37,864 nt of DNA from Actinomycetaceae bacterium (GCA_030532405.1 JAUNLF010000012.1:1-37864); one strand, 5' to 3'; counted from the first letter of the stretch, positions 8,659 to 17,405 are shown. The notes: generated by a model not told the origin, from the letters alone. Numbers and translations: made by a program.

Positions 8659-9441
8659 ATGGGACTTTTTAAATCCGTAAAGAATACTCCGAAGGCGCTT
8701 AGCTCCACTTTTTCGTCCGCGAAGGAGGCCGTGCAGGGTCTGCGTGAGGCTAGCTCGATTCAAGATGTTGTTGACGTCATGATTTCGATACCTGCCGACA
8801 AGATTGATGACAAGGTGAATCAGCTTCGCGTTGAGCATCCGGACGCGTCACCTGAACAGTTGGCGAGGATTGTTACCAAACAGTTCCGCCGTCTGGCTTC
8901 TAACACGTCGGGTTTGGCTGGTGCTACCGCTGCTGTGCCGGGTCTTGGAACTATGGCGGCGTTCGGGGTGTCTTCGGCGCAGCTGGTTGGCTTCGTCACG
9001 GAGGCCGGCTATTACGTCCTCACTATGGCCCACATTTACGGGGTTCCGGTGGATGATATGGATAAGCGCCGCCTGCTGGTCCTCAGTTCGTTGATGGGTG
9101 AGCAGGGTGCGGAGATCGCGTCGTCCCAATTTGGGTTCTCTACGCTGACCGCGTTGAAGGGCTACGCGTCGGACATTCAGCGTCAAACGATTCAGAAGGT
9201 GAACCGGACTCTCGCGAAGCAGGCGTCTAAGCGCGCCGCGAAGAAGGGTGCTTCCGCAATGTTTGGGCGCCTCATGCCGTTCGGGATTGGCGCCGCCCTC
9301 GGATGGGTGATTGGCCGTTCCATGGCCGGTAACGTGATTGAGGGCGTTCAGGAGGCTTTGGGTGAGCCTCCCGCCCAGTTCGACTTCCCTGTCACGGTGG
9401 ACGTTGAGGGTGTCGAAGTGGTTGAAGAGCTAAGTGAATAG
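8659..9441 (+). CDS. EcsC-like membrane-associated protein
   Basis: A 260-residue protein that resembles the EcsC family in its Ala/Gly-rich hydrophobic hairpins. The segments are about residues 85-125 (AGATAAVPGLGTMAAFGVSSAQLVGF, then the LTMAHIYGV region) and about 200-225 (MPFGIGAALGWVIGRSMAGN). The N-terminus (MGLFKSVKNTPKALSSTFSS) is basic and amphipathic. The role of EcsC-like proteins is poorly defined. It sits nine bases after the OsmC gene and 18 bases before thyA, so it may be part of that operon. Family assignment is moderate. Confidence 0.65.
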   Translation: MGLFKSVKNTPKALSSTFSSAKEAVQGLREASSIQDVVDVMISIPADKIDDKVNQLRVEHPDASPEQLARIVTKQFRRLASNTSGLAGATAAVPGLGTMAAFGVSSAQLVGFVTEAGYYVLTMAHIYGVPVDDMDKRRLLVLSSLMGEQGAEIASSQFGFSTLTALKGYASDIQRQTIQKVNRTLAKQASKRAAKKGASAMFGRLMPFGIGAALGWVIGRSMAGNVIEGVQEALGEPPAQFDFPVTVDVEGVEVVEELSE

Positions 9442-9459
9442 TTTCCAGGAGGACGGGCT

Positions 9460-10260
9460 GTGACGATCAACAGGCAATACGAGGACCTGCTAAAGGACGT
9501 TCTGGAAAACGGCGCCGAGAAGGGTGACCGTACGGGCACGGGTACCCTGTCGGTGTTTGGCCGCCAGTTGCGTTTCGACCTGTCCGAAGGCTTCCCCGTT
9601 ATCACCACGAAGCGAGTGCACCTTAAGTCTGTGATTGGTGAACTCCTGTGGTTTTTGCGCGGTGATTCCAACGTGCGTTGGTTGCAAGAAAACGGTATTC
9701 GCATTTGGAATGAATGGGCCGATGAGGACGGTGAACTCGGCCCTGTGTACGGCGTTCAGTGGAGGTCGTGGCCCACGCCTGACGGCTCTCACATCGATCA
9801 GCTAAGCGACGTCCTCGAACTTGTCAAAAAGGACCCCGATTCGCGGCGAATGCTCGTGTCGGCGTGGAACGTGTCCGAGTTAGACAAGATGGCTTTGGCG
9901 CCTTGCCACGCGTTTTTCCAGCTGTACGTGGTGGATGGAAAGCTGTCGCTCCAGATTTACCAGCGGTCAGCTGACCTGTTCTTAGGGGTTCCGTTTAATA
10001 TCGCGTCGTACGCGCTTCTCACCCACATGATCGCCCAGCAGGCGGGCCTGCAACCCGGCGAGCTCGTGTGGACGGGCGGCGACTGCCACATTTACTCCAA
10101 CCACATGGAGCAAGTGAAAACCCAACTGGCGCGCGAGCCCTACCCGTTCCCGAAATTGCGGTTGCAGAAGGCGCCCTCATTATTCGAATATTCTTTTGAC
10201 GACATTGTCGTTGAAAACTACGTCCATCACCCAACTATCAAGGCAAAAGTTGCCGTCTGA
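9460..10260 (+). CDS. thyA: Thymidylate synthase
   Basis: This makes dTMP from dUMP, using methylene-tetrahydrofolate and releasing dihydrofolate. It is 266 residues, normal for bacterial ThyA. It shows [11 protein letters not shown] near the N-terminus, [16 protein letters not shown], the catalytic Cys at about residue 148 in [12 protein letters not shown], and the dUMP-binding [17 protein letters not shown]. The start is the GTG at 9460 preceded by CCAGGAGGA. folA follows 41 bases downstream, the usual pairing, because ThyA produces the dihydrofolate that FolA reduces. Confidence 0.98.
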   Translation: MTINRQYEDLLKDVLENGAEKGDRTGTGTLSVFGRQLRFDLSEGFPVITTKRVHLKSVIGELLWFLRGDSNVRWLQENGIRIWNEWADEDGELGPVYGVQWRSWPTPDGSHIDQLSDVLELVKKDPDSRRMLVSAWNVSELDKMALAPCHAFFQLYVVDGKLSLQIYQRSADLFLGVPFNIASYALLTHMIAQQAGLQPGELVWTGGDCHIYSNHMEQVKTQLAREPYPFPKLRLQKAPSLFEYSFDDIVVENYVHHPTIKAKVAV

Positions 10261-10301
10261 CAAACCTGTCCCTTGGCCAAAATATTTGCATAGGAGTTGC
10301 A

Positions 10302-10814
10302 TTGACCATCGCGATGATCTGGGCGCAAGACGCTAACGGCCTGTTAGGCACCGGCACCGACATGGTGTGGAACGTGCCGGCTGACTTCCAACACTTCAAG
10401 AATGAAACGATGGGGAACCCCGTCATTATGGGCCGCGGATCATGGGAGGCACTCGGTGGTAAGCCGCTTCCCGGCCGCAAGAATATTGTCATGACCGAGC
10501 AGCCACACTACGTGGCGCCGGGCGCGGAAGTCGTGCACTCGTTGGAGGAGGCCCTCGCGCTCGCGCGTTGGAGTTCACGCAAAATCTGGATTGCCGGCGG
10601 CGCGAACGTGTACGAGCAGGCAATGTCGATTGCCGACGAGCTCGTCATCACCGACCTCGACATGGAGGCCGACACCGGCGGTGGCCCCGCCGTTTATGCG
10701 CCGAAAATCCTAGACGAATACTGGAAGGTAGACGAGGAGCGTTCCGACTCCGACTGGCGTGAAAAATCCGGCGACGCCCGTTGGCGCGTCACCACCTACG
10801 TTCGAAAAAAGTAG
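10302..10814 (+). CDS. folA: Dihydrofolate reductase
   Basis: This reduces dihydrofolate to tetrahydrofolate with NADPH, recycling the product of ThyA next door. It is 170 residues. Recognisable elements are IWAQDANGLLGTG at the N-terminus, MVWNVPADFQHFKNETMGNPVIMGR (read in two parts: the substrate-side helix, then the NADPH-binding GR) and IWIAGGANVYEQAM. I chose the TTG at 10302 because AGGAG lies five bases upstream and MTIAMIWAQ matches the normal family N-terminus. An ATG four codons later is the alternative. Confidence 0.95.
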   Translation: MTIAMIWAQDANGLLGTGTDMVWNVPADFQHFKNETMGNPVIMGRGSWEALGGKPLPGRKNIVMTEQPHYVAPGAEVVHSLEEALALARWSSRKIWIAGGANVYEQAMSIADELVITDLDMEADTGGGPAVYAPKILDEYWKVDEERSDSDWREKSGDARWRVTTYVRKK

Positions 10815-10915
10815 TTCGCGCACGAGGGCGAGCTGGCAGGCCCCAGGGTCACGCTGGCGCGCCCGTTACGGCACGCATTCGCGGTCGCAGCACGCGCAGG
10901 CCGCGAAAGTACGCT

Positions 10916-10973
10916 CCCGCGGGGCAGTTCGACCGCGCATCTTAGTGCCCGCGGGGCAGATCGACCGCGCATC
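10916..10973. repeat. Two 26-bp direct repeats in spacer
   Basis: CCCGCGGGGCAGTTCGACCG and the following CGCATC recur 32 bases later with one substitution. They lie between the folA stop and the convergent osmoprotectant operon. No terminator with a T-run is visible here. Confidence 0.6.
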
Positions 10974-11009
10974 CCCGTTCGCAAACCCCAGACCCGCGCA
11001 CGAGGGTGG

Positions 11010-11939
11010 TCACCAGGTTTGGGCGATCCAGTCTTCGGCGATGCGGCTGGCGGAGAGTTGTTCGTCGATGGAGCGCGCGTTCAGCGCTACCAGGGCGGAC
11101 TGCGTGAGTCTGCGGTTCACGTCCTCGACAATGGAAGCTGCCTGCAGGGTCAGGCGTCCGTGTCCGATCGCGATGATGTTTTGCGGCAGGATTAATGATT
11201 CGGGGTCCTCGAGGGTTACGAATCCGTTCTTTTCGATCGCGGGGTCGGACGTGTAAATGTCCGCAACGTCAACGTCACCGTCCTGCAGGGCTTTGACGGT
11301 TAGCGGACCGCCGGAGTCCTCGATCGGCACGAATTGGGCGTCAATACCGTAGTGTTCTTTCAAACCCTGCTGACCGTAGGGGCGGTCTTTCGCCTCGGAG
11401 TTCGCACCGATCCTGACCGGCCTGCCCAGGTTCTTAAGGTCACCAATCGTCTTCAGGCCGTATTCTTCCGCGAGCTGCGAGGTGACGTTGTACGAATCCT
11501 GGTCGGATGCGGGAGCCATCCCCAGCGGATGAATCGTGTCCGGCAGGACCTCGGGCAGTGCCGAGTAAATCTCTTCTTTCGTCCGCGCCGGGTGATCCGG
11601 AGCAAAGTATTGCATCAGGTTCCCCAGGTATTCAGGGAACAGTTCAAGATTGCCGGCCTCAAGTTCGGGCAGGAAAACTTCTCGCGGCCCGATGCGGAAC
11701 TGTCGAATAGCGGTAAAGCCCCCGGCTTCTAGGCGCTGGGCGTAGATCTCGCCAATAATTTCTGCCGAATAGTAGGTGGACGATCCGATAGTGACCGAGG
11801 ACGAGTCGGAGCCTCCATCTGAGTTTCTAAACGGGTCCGCGTTGGAACACGCGGTGAGCATAGTGCCGATCGCCCCAACACCGAGCAGGCCCCCTGCTTT
11901 TAGGAAGCCACGACGCGAGTGAGTTCTTTCTTCAGGCAT
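11010..11939 (-). CDS. Osmoprotectant ABC transporter substrate-binding lipoprotein
   Basis: Binding protein for glycine betaine, choline or carnitine-type solutes, 309 residues. The N-terminus combines a twin-arginine motif (SRRGFLK) and a lipobox (LTACSN), suggesting a Tat-exported lipoprotein. The mature part has IGPREVFLPELEAGNLELFPEYLGNL and later GDVDVADIYTSD, typical of the OpuC/ProX class. Substrate choice cannot be read from sequence. I prefer the ATG at 11939, eight bases after AAGGA. The GTG at 11945 is too close to that site. The start overlaps the end of the upstream permease, so translation is coupled. It is the last gene of a four-gene operon. Confidence 0.92.
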   Translation of the reverse strand: MPEERTHSRRGFLKAGGLLGVGAIGTMLTACSNADPFRNSDGGSDSSSVTIGSSTYYSAEIIGEIYAQRLEAGGFTAIRQFRIGPREVFLPELEAGNLELFPEYLGNLMQYFAPDHPARTKEEIYSALPEVLPDTIHPLGMAPASDQDSYNVTSQLAEEYGLKTIGDLKNLGRPVRIGANSEAKDRPYGQQGLKEHYGIDAQFVPIEDSGGPLTVKALQDGDVDVADIYTSDPAIEKNGFVTLEDPESLILPQNIIAIGHGRLTLQAASIVEDVNRRLTQSALVALNARSIDEQLSASRIAEDWIAQTW

Positions 11940-12615
11940 GAGCACTTTCCTTTGGTTGCAGACCCGTCGCTTTTGCCGCCGAGCGGGCGATGGTTACGAA
12001 TATGATTTCAAAAATGATCGCGAGGGCGATTACGAGCAGCGCGGCCGACACCATTAGTGAATAGTTCTGGGTGCGCAGGCCTAGGAACAGGTAGCGGCCA
12101 AAACCGCCCGCCCCCACGTAGGCCGCGAGCGTCGCGGTGGCAATCACCTGAAGCATGGCGGAGCGGAGCCCGCCGATGATGAGCGGCGCGGCGAGGGGGA
12201 CCTCAACTTTGGTGAGGACCTGCCAGGGCGTCATACCCTGCGCGTGCGCGGCGTCAACAGTGTCGCGGTTTACCGATTCAACGCCCGCGTAGGTTCCCGC
12301 CAGGATCGACGGGGTGGCTAGCACTACGAACGCGATCATGGGGGCGCCAAGCCCAATGCCGAGCCACAGTCCCGCGAGCGTCAAAATACCGAGTGTTGGT
12401 AGCGCCCTCAATCCGCCTGTAAGACCGACCGCAATGCCGCGCCCGCGGCCCGTATGCCCGATGTAGAGGCCGAGTGGAATCGCGATTATCGCCGAGATTG
12501 CGACACCCAGAACCGAGTACCACGCGTGTTCGACCAGTCGCATCCAAATACCGTCGTGGCCGACCCAGTTGGCGCCGGTGGCTAGCCACGTTAGGGCTTC
12601 GAGGAAATAGTTCAC
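11932..12615 (-). CDS. Osmoprotectant ABC transporter permease (second)
   Basis: Membrane subunit of the osmoprotectant importer, 227 residues with about six helices. After an N-terminal amphipathic stretch come SVLGVAISAIIAIPLGLYIG, ALPTLGILTLAGLWLGIGLG and a long C-terminal helix. The ATPase-docking loop is around residues 125-140 (DTVDAAHAQGMTPWQVL). GLRALPTLG is characteristic of OpuC/ProW-type permeases. Its ATG overlaps the TGA of the preceding permease by four bases, and its end overlaps the binding protein start, so all three are tightly coupled. Confidence 0.92.
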   Translation of the reverse strand: MNYFLEALTWLATGANWVGHDGIWMRLVEHAWYSVLGVAISAIIAIPLGLYIGHTGRGRGIAVGLTGGLRALPTLGILTLAGLWLGIGLGAPMIAFVVLATPSILAGTYAGVESVNRDTVDAAHAQGMTPWQVLTKVEVPLAAPLIIGGLRSAMLQVIATATLAAYVGAGGFGRYLFLGLRTQNYSLMVSAALLVIALAIIFEIIFVTIARSAAKATGLQPKESAHA

Positions 12616-13271
12616 GCCCTCGCCCCCTCGGCTTTACGAAGCGTCCGGTTGAACGGCATCACAAGGTTTCCAAGTAGGGAAATCACGACGTCGATTATGA
12701 CGGCGAGGCCGATTGTGAGGACCAGGCCGGTGATGATCTCAGGGAGGATGCCGCGCTGGAACCCGTCGGTGAACAGCGACCCGAGTGACGTGATGCCAAG
12801 GACCGCGCCCACCGTTGTCAGCGAGATCGTCGACACCGACACGACGCGCAGCCCGGCCAAAATCGCGGGGCCCGCGAGCGGCAGATGCACGCCGAACAGG
12901 AGCCGTCCGGGCCCGTATCCGGTTGCCTGCGCGGCCTCGAGCACGTCCCTGTCCACGGAATCAAACGCGTCCGCGGCGGCGCGAACCATGAGCGCGCAAC
13001 CGTAGATCGTGAGGACGATGTGCACGTTGGTGGATGAGCGCAGGGGCACTCCGACCATGATGGGCATGAGGACGAACAGCGGCAACGATGGGATCGCGTA
13101 TAACAATCCGGTTGAGGTGAGGGTGATTTCGCGGCTCTTCGGGTGCTTCGTCGCGAGGTACGCGATTGGCACCGAAATGAGGAGGCTCAAAAATATTGCG
13201 GGCACCGCCAAATACAGGTGCGCGTACAGTGCGAACCCTATGACGTCCAGGTTTTCCATCACCCAGGTCAT
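12612..13271 (-). CDS. Osmoprotectant ABC transporter permease (first)
   Basis: Paralogous membrane subunit, 219 residues with five to six helices. It shows the family features LYAIPSLPLFVLMPIMVGV and the docking loop RDVLEAAQATGYGPGRLLF (about residues 133-151). Together with the other permease it should form the channel. The start overlaps the ATPase stop by four bases (ATGA). A second in-frame ATG four codons inside is possible. The C-terminus ends in a basic tail (NRTLRKAEGARA). Confidence 0.92.
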   Translation of the reverse strand: MTWVMENLDVIGFALYAHLYLAVPAIFLSLLISVPIAYLATKHPKSREITLTSTGLLYAIPSLPLFVLMPIMVGVPLRSSTNVHIVLTIYGCALMVRAAADAFDSVDRDVLEAAQATGYGPGRLLFGVHLPLAGPAILAGLRVVSVSTISLTTVGAVLGITSLGSLFTDGFQRGILPEIITGLVLTIGLAVIIDVVISLLGNLVMPFNRTLRKAEGARA

Positions 13272-14131
13272 TGGTTCGGGCCCTCCCCCGCGCCAGTGAA
13301 GCCGGGACCGTCGGGCTGCGTGCCTGTGAGCGCTCCGAGAGGACGCCCACTGGAGTCCACCACGATGTTGTCGTCGCCAACGTACAAGTCGCGCGACGCC
13401 CTCACTCCCAAGAATTCCTCCACAAAATCGTTAGCGGGATTCGCCAAGATTTCCGAGGGCGTGCCGTGTTGCTGTATTTGCGCGCCCTGGGTCAGGATTA
13501 CGACCTCATCGGCGATTCGAAGCGCTTCATCGACGTCGTGGGTGACGAAGAGAATGGTGGTTTCAAGCTCGCGTTGCAGGTCCAGCACAAGTTCTTGCAG
13601 CTGGCGGCGAACGACGGGGTCGACAGCGGCAAAAGGCTCATCCATCAGCACGATGTTGGGGTTTGGCGCGAGCGCGCGGGCCACACCGACACGCTGCGCC
13701 TGACCGCCCGACAGGTGTGCGGGGTAGCGCTTCGCCAAGTCGGGCGAGAGCCCTACGAGTTCAAGCATTTCCATGCCGCGCTCGTGCGCCTTCTTCTTCG
13801 ACTGGCCCTGCAGGCGCAACACGGTAGTCACGTTGTCCATGACAGTGCGGTGCGGCAGCAGGCCCGAAGCCTGCATTACATAACCAATGGAACGGCGAAG
13901 CTGAACCTCATCAGCGTCCGCCACGTCCTCACCGTCGATCAAAATCTGCCCACTGGTGGGCGACTCCATGCGGTTAACCATCCGCAAAAGCGTAGTTTTT
14001 CCACAACCCGACGACCCTAGGAGGACGTGGATTGTGCGCGACTCTATCGTGTGCGTGAACTGACTGACCGCGGGAAGTGCGCCTTCCTTGGTCCGCTGGA
14101 AGCGTTTGGTCACGTTGCGGAACTCGATCAT
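13268..14131 (-). CDS. Osmoprotectant ABC transporter ATP-binding protein
   Basis: ATPase that energises the importer, 287 residues. Walker A is GSSGCGKTT (about 38-46), the signature is LSGGQAQRVGVARALA, Walker B is IVLMDEPFAAVD, and the switch His is in FVTHDVDEAL. It is first in the operon. The start ATG at 14131 follows GAGAGG. OpuCA and ProV usually carry C-terminal CBS domains that sense ionic strength. Here the C-terminal region after the ATPase is only about 50 residues (GVRASRDLYVGDDN onward) and seems too short for a CBS pair, so osmotic sensing may lie elsewhere. Confidence 0.93.
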   Translation of the reverse strand: MIEFRNVTKRFQRTKEGALPAVSQFTHTIESRTIHVLLGSSGCGKTTLLRMVNRMESPTSGQILIDGEDVADADEVQLRRSIGYVMQASGLLPHRTVMDNVTTVLRLQGQSKKKAHERGMEMLELVGLSPDLAKRYPAHLSGGQAQRVGVARALAPNPNIVLMDEPFAAVDPVVRRQLQELVLDLQRELETTILFVTHDVDEALRIADEVVILTQGAQIQQHGTPSEILANPANDFVEEFLGVRASRDLYVGDDNIVVDSSGRPLGALTGTQPDGPGFTGAGEGPNQ

Positions 14132-14315
14132 GAGGACCTCTCGTAGATGGTGCTACAAGCCTAGAAGCTTCAAACGAAAACTTCCGGATTTAGTTCAAAG
14201 TGTTACAAACTAGCAATACCTATTTACCGGTTTTGCGGCCCGGACGCACGTTCGGGCGGGGACTGTCGACGACCGGGCTCCGTAGCGCCGGTTGCCTGCG
14301 GCGGGGCGACTCGGA
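14132..14315 (-). promoter_or_regulatory. Upstream region of osmoprotectant operon
   Basis: The part next to the ATPase gene (14132-14230) is more AT-rich than its surroundings and should hold the minus-strand promoter. Candidate boxes such as TTGCTA and TAAATC are present with 18 bases between them, but the match is weak. The rest is GC-rich, with inverted stretches around CGGCCCGGACG and CGTTCGGGCGG. These could end Nudix transcription, but no T-run is seen. Confidence 0.35.
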
Positions 14316-14831
14316 CTATTTGCCGGGAAGTTCGGCGGTTCGTTCAACTTCTGCCGCGTCGAACTCGAAGATGGTCGGTTGCGGCTCGGCGAGCGCGCGA
14401 GCAACCGTTGTCGTAAAACGTTCATTCATGGGCGGGAGGGCGTTCACGTCGAACCACTTGACCTCGGAGTTTTCGCCATCGGCAGGGGTCGGATCGCCAC
14501 CCAGGTAACGCATGTGGAAAGAAATGTCGAGGTACCTGGTGACATCCCCGTTGTCGTAGACGACCGGGCCGACGGTATCGATCGAGATGACGCGAAGCGG
14601 CTCGACGTGGACGTTCGCTTCCTCCAGCGCTTCACGCGCGGCCGCGTTGGCGGGCTGCTCACCGGGGTCGATGATGCCGGTAACGGGCGTCCACTCCCCG
14701 TTGTCAGCGCGTTTTACCAGCAGGACCCGGGTGTCGTCCTCATTCGTGATCACCGCGGTAACACCGGACAACCACAGCTGCGCATGACCAATCCGCTTGC
14801 GAAGTTCGACTACAAATTCAGGAATAGGCAT
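14316..14831 (-). CDS. Nudix hydrolase
   Basis: A 171-residue enzyme that hydrolyses nucleoside diphosphate-linked compounds. The Nudix box runs over about residues 52-74: GIIDPGE, then seven residues, then REALEEANV. The usual Gly near the end of the box is Asn, a small departure that should not remove the catalytic glutamates. A conserved start MPIPEFVVELRKRIG and a Trp-containing strand (NGEWTPV) fit ADP-ribose or (deoxy)nucleotide hydrolases. The substrate is not decidable. ATG 14831 follows GAGGAC. It is divergent from the MFS gene. Confidence 0.9.
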   Translation of the reverse strand: MPIPEFVVELRKRIGHAQLWLSGVTAVITNEDDTRVLLVKRADNGEWTPVTGIIDPGEQPANAAAREALEEANVHVEPLRVISIDTVGPVVYDNGDVTRYLDISFHMRYLGGDPTPADGENSEVKWFDVNALPPMNERFTTTVARALAEPQPTIFEFDAAEVERTAELPGK

Positions 14832-14938
14832 GTCCTCATTCTAGCCCCGACCATTTTGGACTCTAGCGGCGGGGCCCGGACCAGACGCGCGGCTACAACC
14901 GGGCCGAACCGCGGCCCGCCCTCGAATGCTGACCGGTT

Positions 14939-14967
14939 TTGGACTCTTGCGAAGCGCTTCGTATGCT
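14939..14967 (+). promoter_or_regulatory. Promoter with embedded 12-bp palindromic operator for MFS gene
   Basis: TTGGAC (14939-14944) and TATGCT (14962-14967) are 17 bases apart, a good sigma-70-type pair. A perfect palindrome CGAAGCGCTTCG fills 14950-14961, exactly between the boxes. Its AAGCGCTT core resembles operators of LacI/GalR-family repressors. The predicted transcript start falls on or next to the GTG at 14974, suggesting a leaderless message. Confidence 0.6.
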
Positions 14968-14973
14968 TTAAGG

Positions 14974-16194
14974 GTGCCCAATGTTAAACGTATGCTGTCT
15001 GCGATTATCGCGATTGTTTTCTTCACCTACATCGGGCAGTTTTTACTAAATGCGGCGATCGCTCCGCTGGCTCGCGCAATGGGGTTAGCCGAGTGGCATA
15101 TGGGCGCCGCCCTATCCCTAGCGGCCGTGATGGTTACGCTTCTGAGTCAGCGTTGGGGCAGGGCATCCCTGTCGTGGGGTCGAAAACCGGTGCTCGTGAC
15201 GGCGCTGCTGTTAGCGCTCACGGCCGGACTGCTGTTCGCCCTCACGACATATGCGCGAACGAACATGTGGATTCCGGCGGGCGTTGCGGCGGCTGGGATC
15301 ATCCTGGCGAGAGGCGGCTTCTTCGGTGCGGCTGTGGCCGCGGTGCCGCCGACGGGCCAGGCGTTGATCGCGGAGCTGACTCCCGACGAGCAGTCCCGCG
15401 TGCGCGGCATGGCGGCCTTCGGATCCGCGTTCAACATTGCGGCAATGGTCGGAGCGCTCCTTTCAGGATTGCTGGCAGCGTGGTGGCTCATGGCTCCCGT
15501 GTACGCGACGCCGATAAGTGTCGGGATTGCGCTGATCATCGCAGTCGTGGTGATTCCGCGAACCGCGCCGGATAAGAAGATCAAGCAGCCGCCGAAACTC
15601 TCGCCGCGCGACAAACGCGTGCAACCGTACCTGTTCGCCGGGTTTGGAATGTTCTTCGCCGCGGGCATTATTCAGATTTGCATCGGGTTCATCATCCAAG
15701 ATCGTTTCGCGATTGAACCCGCCGAGGCCGTGTTGCCAACGGGTATAGCAATGCTCGGGCAGGCGGTTGGCGCACTGTTTGCGCAGCTCGTGCTGGTGCC
15801 GCGATTGGCGTGGCCGCCGCGCAAGTTGCTACGCGTGGGCCTGGTGATTGTGACGCTCGCCGTGACGAGTATTGCCCTGCCGCTACCGCTTTGGGCGACG
15901 ATTGTGAGCGTCGCAGTTATCGGCGTTGGCATGGGGTTTGCGGGACCCGGATACAACGCGGGTGCAAGTTTGAAGGTGCGGCCCGAGGAGCAGGGCTCCG
16001 TCGCCGGCCTCCTGTCCGCCGTTGGCGGCCTAACCTGGGTTTTCGCCCCCATAACGGGCACAACGATCTACGGTTGGAGTCCAACCGCCGCGATCCTGCT
16101 CGGCACCATCGCCGTCGGCACATCCGCCCTCGTTGCCTGGCTGCACCCCGAGTTCAAAGCCGACGCACGCCCTCGAACGCTACGAAAAAGCTAA
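14974..16194 (+). CDS. MFS transporter
   Basis: Major facilitator protein with about 12 membrane helices, 406 residues if it starts at the GTG at 14974. Helices begin at AIIAIVFFTYIGQFLLNAAIA. A cytoplasmic loop between halves (IPRTAPDKKIKQPPKLSPRD) lies near residue 205. SRVRGMAAFGSAFNIAAMVGALLSG is the helix-5 type exporter segment, hinting at a drug or metabolite exporter, although the substrate is unknown. No start codon has a ribosome binding site. The promoter geometry favours a leaderless GTG at 14974. ATG 14992 and ATG 14926 are alternatives. No regulator gene is adjacent. Confidence 0.88.
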   Translation: MPNVKRMLSAIIAIVFFTYIGQFLLNAAIAPLARAMGLAEWHMGAALSLAAVMVTLLSQRWGRASLSWGRKPVLVTALLLALTAGLLFALTTYARTNMWIPAGVAAAGIILARGGFFGAAVAAVPPTGQALIAELTPDEQSRVRGMAAFGSAFNIAAMVGALLSGLLAAWWLMAPVYATPISVGIALIIAVVVIPRTAPDKKIKQPPKLSPRDKRVQPYLFAGFGMFFAAGIIQICIGFIIQDRFAIEPAEAVLPTGIAMLGQAVGALFAQLVLVPRLAWPPRKLLRVGLVIVTLAVTSIALPLPLWATIVSVAVIGVGMGFAGPGYNAGASLKVRPEEQGSVAGLLSAVGGLTWVFAPITGTTIYGWSPTAAILLGTIAVGTSALVAWLHPEFKADARPRTLRKS

Positions 16195-16336
16195 ACTAAG
16201 CGCGGCCTGTAACCTGCCCACGCTGTTTTCCAACGCGCGTGCAAGCACGCCCCGACATCACGCCCGGCCGCGCGTAAGCAACTTCTGATGCGCATGCAAG
16301 CACGCCCTCGAACACTACGAAACAGCTAAACCAAGC
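16168..16336. repeat. Duplicated 3' end of MFS gene
   Basis: The end of the MFS gene, CACGCCCTCGAACGCTACGA then AAAAGCTAAACTAAGC (including the TAA stop), recurs about 132 bases downstream as CACGCCCTCGAACACTACGA then AACAGCTAAACCAAGC. Another CACGCCCTCG follows at once. The spacer between has CAAGCACGCCC-type fragments and no gene. Confidence 0.75.
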
Positions 16337-16352
16337 ACGCCCTCGTGCGCGA

Positions 16353-17405
16353 TTAGAAGTCTAGGTAGCCTTCGCGGCCTCCCTGGTAGAAGGTGTCCGG
16401 GTTCGGAGTGCGCAATTCAGACCCATCCTGCCAACGCTGAACCAGGTCGGGATTTGGAATCAGCATGCGCCCCACGGCGATGGCGTCCATGCCAAGATCC
16501 GCCATTTTTTGCGCGTCCTCGAGCTGCGTAATCGTCTCGAACCCGTTGTTCATGACGAACGCGCCCTTCCAACGGTCTTTCAGATGCGCGGTGAGCGCGG
16601 CGTCCGGATTTCCGAGGACTGAAAGGTACGCCAGGGCAAGGTCTTCAACACCGTCAAGGAGGGCGTCATAGGTGGCGGTAGAGTCGGCGCCCGGCTCTTC
16701 GATCGCACCCTGCGCGCCAGTGTTCGGCGAGATTCGAACGCCCACGCGGTCCGCCCCAATAGCGGCCGCAACGGCGCGAACCACTTCCACACCGAATCGA
16801 GCGCGATTCTGCGGGCTTCCACCGTACTCATCCTCACGCAGATTCGTGGACGGGGCGAGGAACTGGTGGATCAAATAGCCATTAGCACCGTGGATTTCAA
16901 CGCCATCCAGCCCGGCCGCAATAGCGTTCTGCGCGGCCGTCACGTATTCCTGCACGACGTCCGGAATTTCATTGATATTGAGGGCGCGCGCCTCCTCAAA
17001 CGGGACGCGCCCCTGAGCGGTCATGAGCTGGCCCGTCGGAGTCGTCGCCGACGCTGACACCGGCTGCAAACCACCCGTCGTCAAACGGTGTGCAATGCGT
17101 CCCGCATGCATGAGTTGAGCAAAAATAAGCCCGCCCTCGGAATGCACGGCATCAGCAACTTTACGCCAACCCTCAACTTGCTCCGCGGTGTGAAGGCCCG
17201 GCGTATTTATGTACGCTTGACCGACTTTGGAAGGCTGGGTTCCCTCCGTGATAATGAGGCCAACGCCCGCGCGAAGCCGGTAATACTCCACGTTTAAATC
17301 GTTTGGCACGCCGTCAACTTCGGATCGATTACGCGTCATCGGCGCCATCACAATGCGATTCTTAGCCGTGTAGCGTCCGATCTTCACCGGTTCAAACAAA
17401 GTCAT
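16353..17405 (-). CDS. Old Yellow Enzyme family FMN ene-reductase
   Basis: A flavin-dependent NAD(P)H:alkene reductase of the NemA/OYE class, 350 residues from the ATG at 17405, which has GAGAGGA upstream. The frame is open for another 82 codons, but these are repeat-derived and Ser/Ala rich. Motifs are KNRIVMAPMTRNR near the N-terminus, TEGTQPSKVGQAY, QLMHAGRIAH, GLDGVEIHGANGYLIHQFL (read around residue 180), RVGVRISP and a C-terminal flavin-binding stretch ending GRMLIPNPDLV. The Tyr/His active-site pair appears to be HGANGY. The physiological substrate is unknown. The gene stands alone. Confidence 0.95.
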   Translation of the reverse strand: MTLFEPVKIGRYTAKNRIVMAPMTRNRSEVDGVPNDLNVEYYRLRAGVGLIITEGTQPSKVGQAYINTPGLHTAEQVEGWRKVADAVHSEGGLIFAQLMHAGRIAHRLTTGGLQPVSASATTPTGQLMTAQGRVPFEEARALNINEIPDVVQEYVTAAQNAIAAGLDGVEIHGANGYLIHQFLAPSTNLREDEYGGSPQNRARFGVEVVRAVAAAIGADRVGVRISPNTGAQGAIEEPGADSTATYDALLDGVEDLALAYLSVLGNPDAALTAHLKDRWKGAFVMNNGFETITQLEDAQKMADLGMDAIAVGRMLIPNPDLVQRWQDGSELRTPNPDTFYQGGREGYLDF

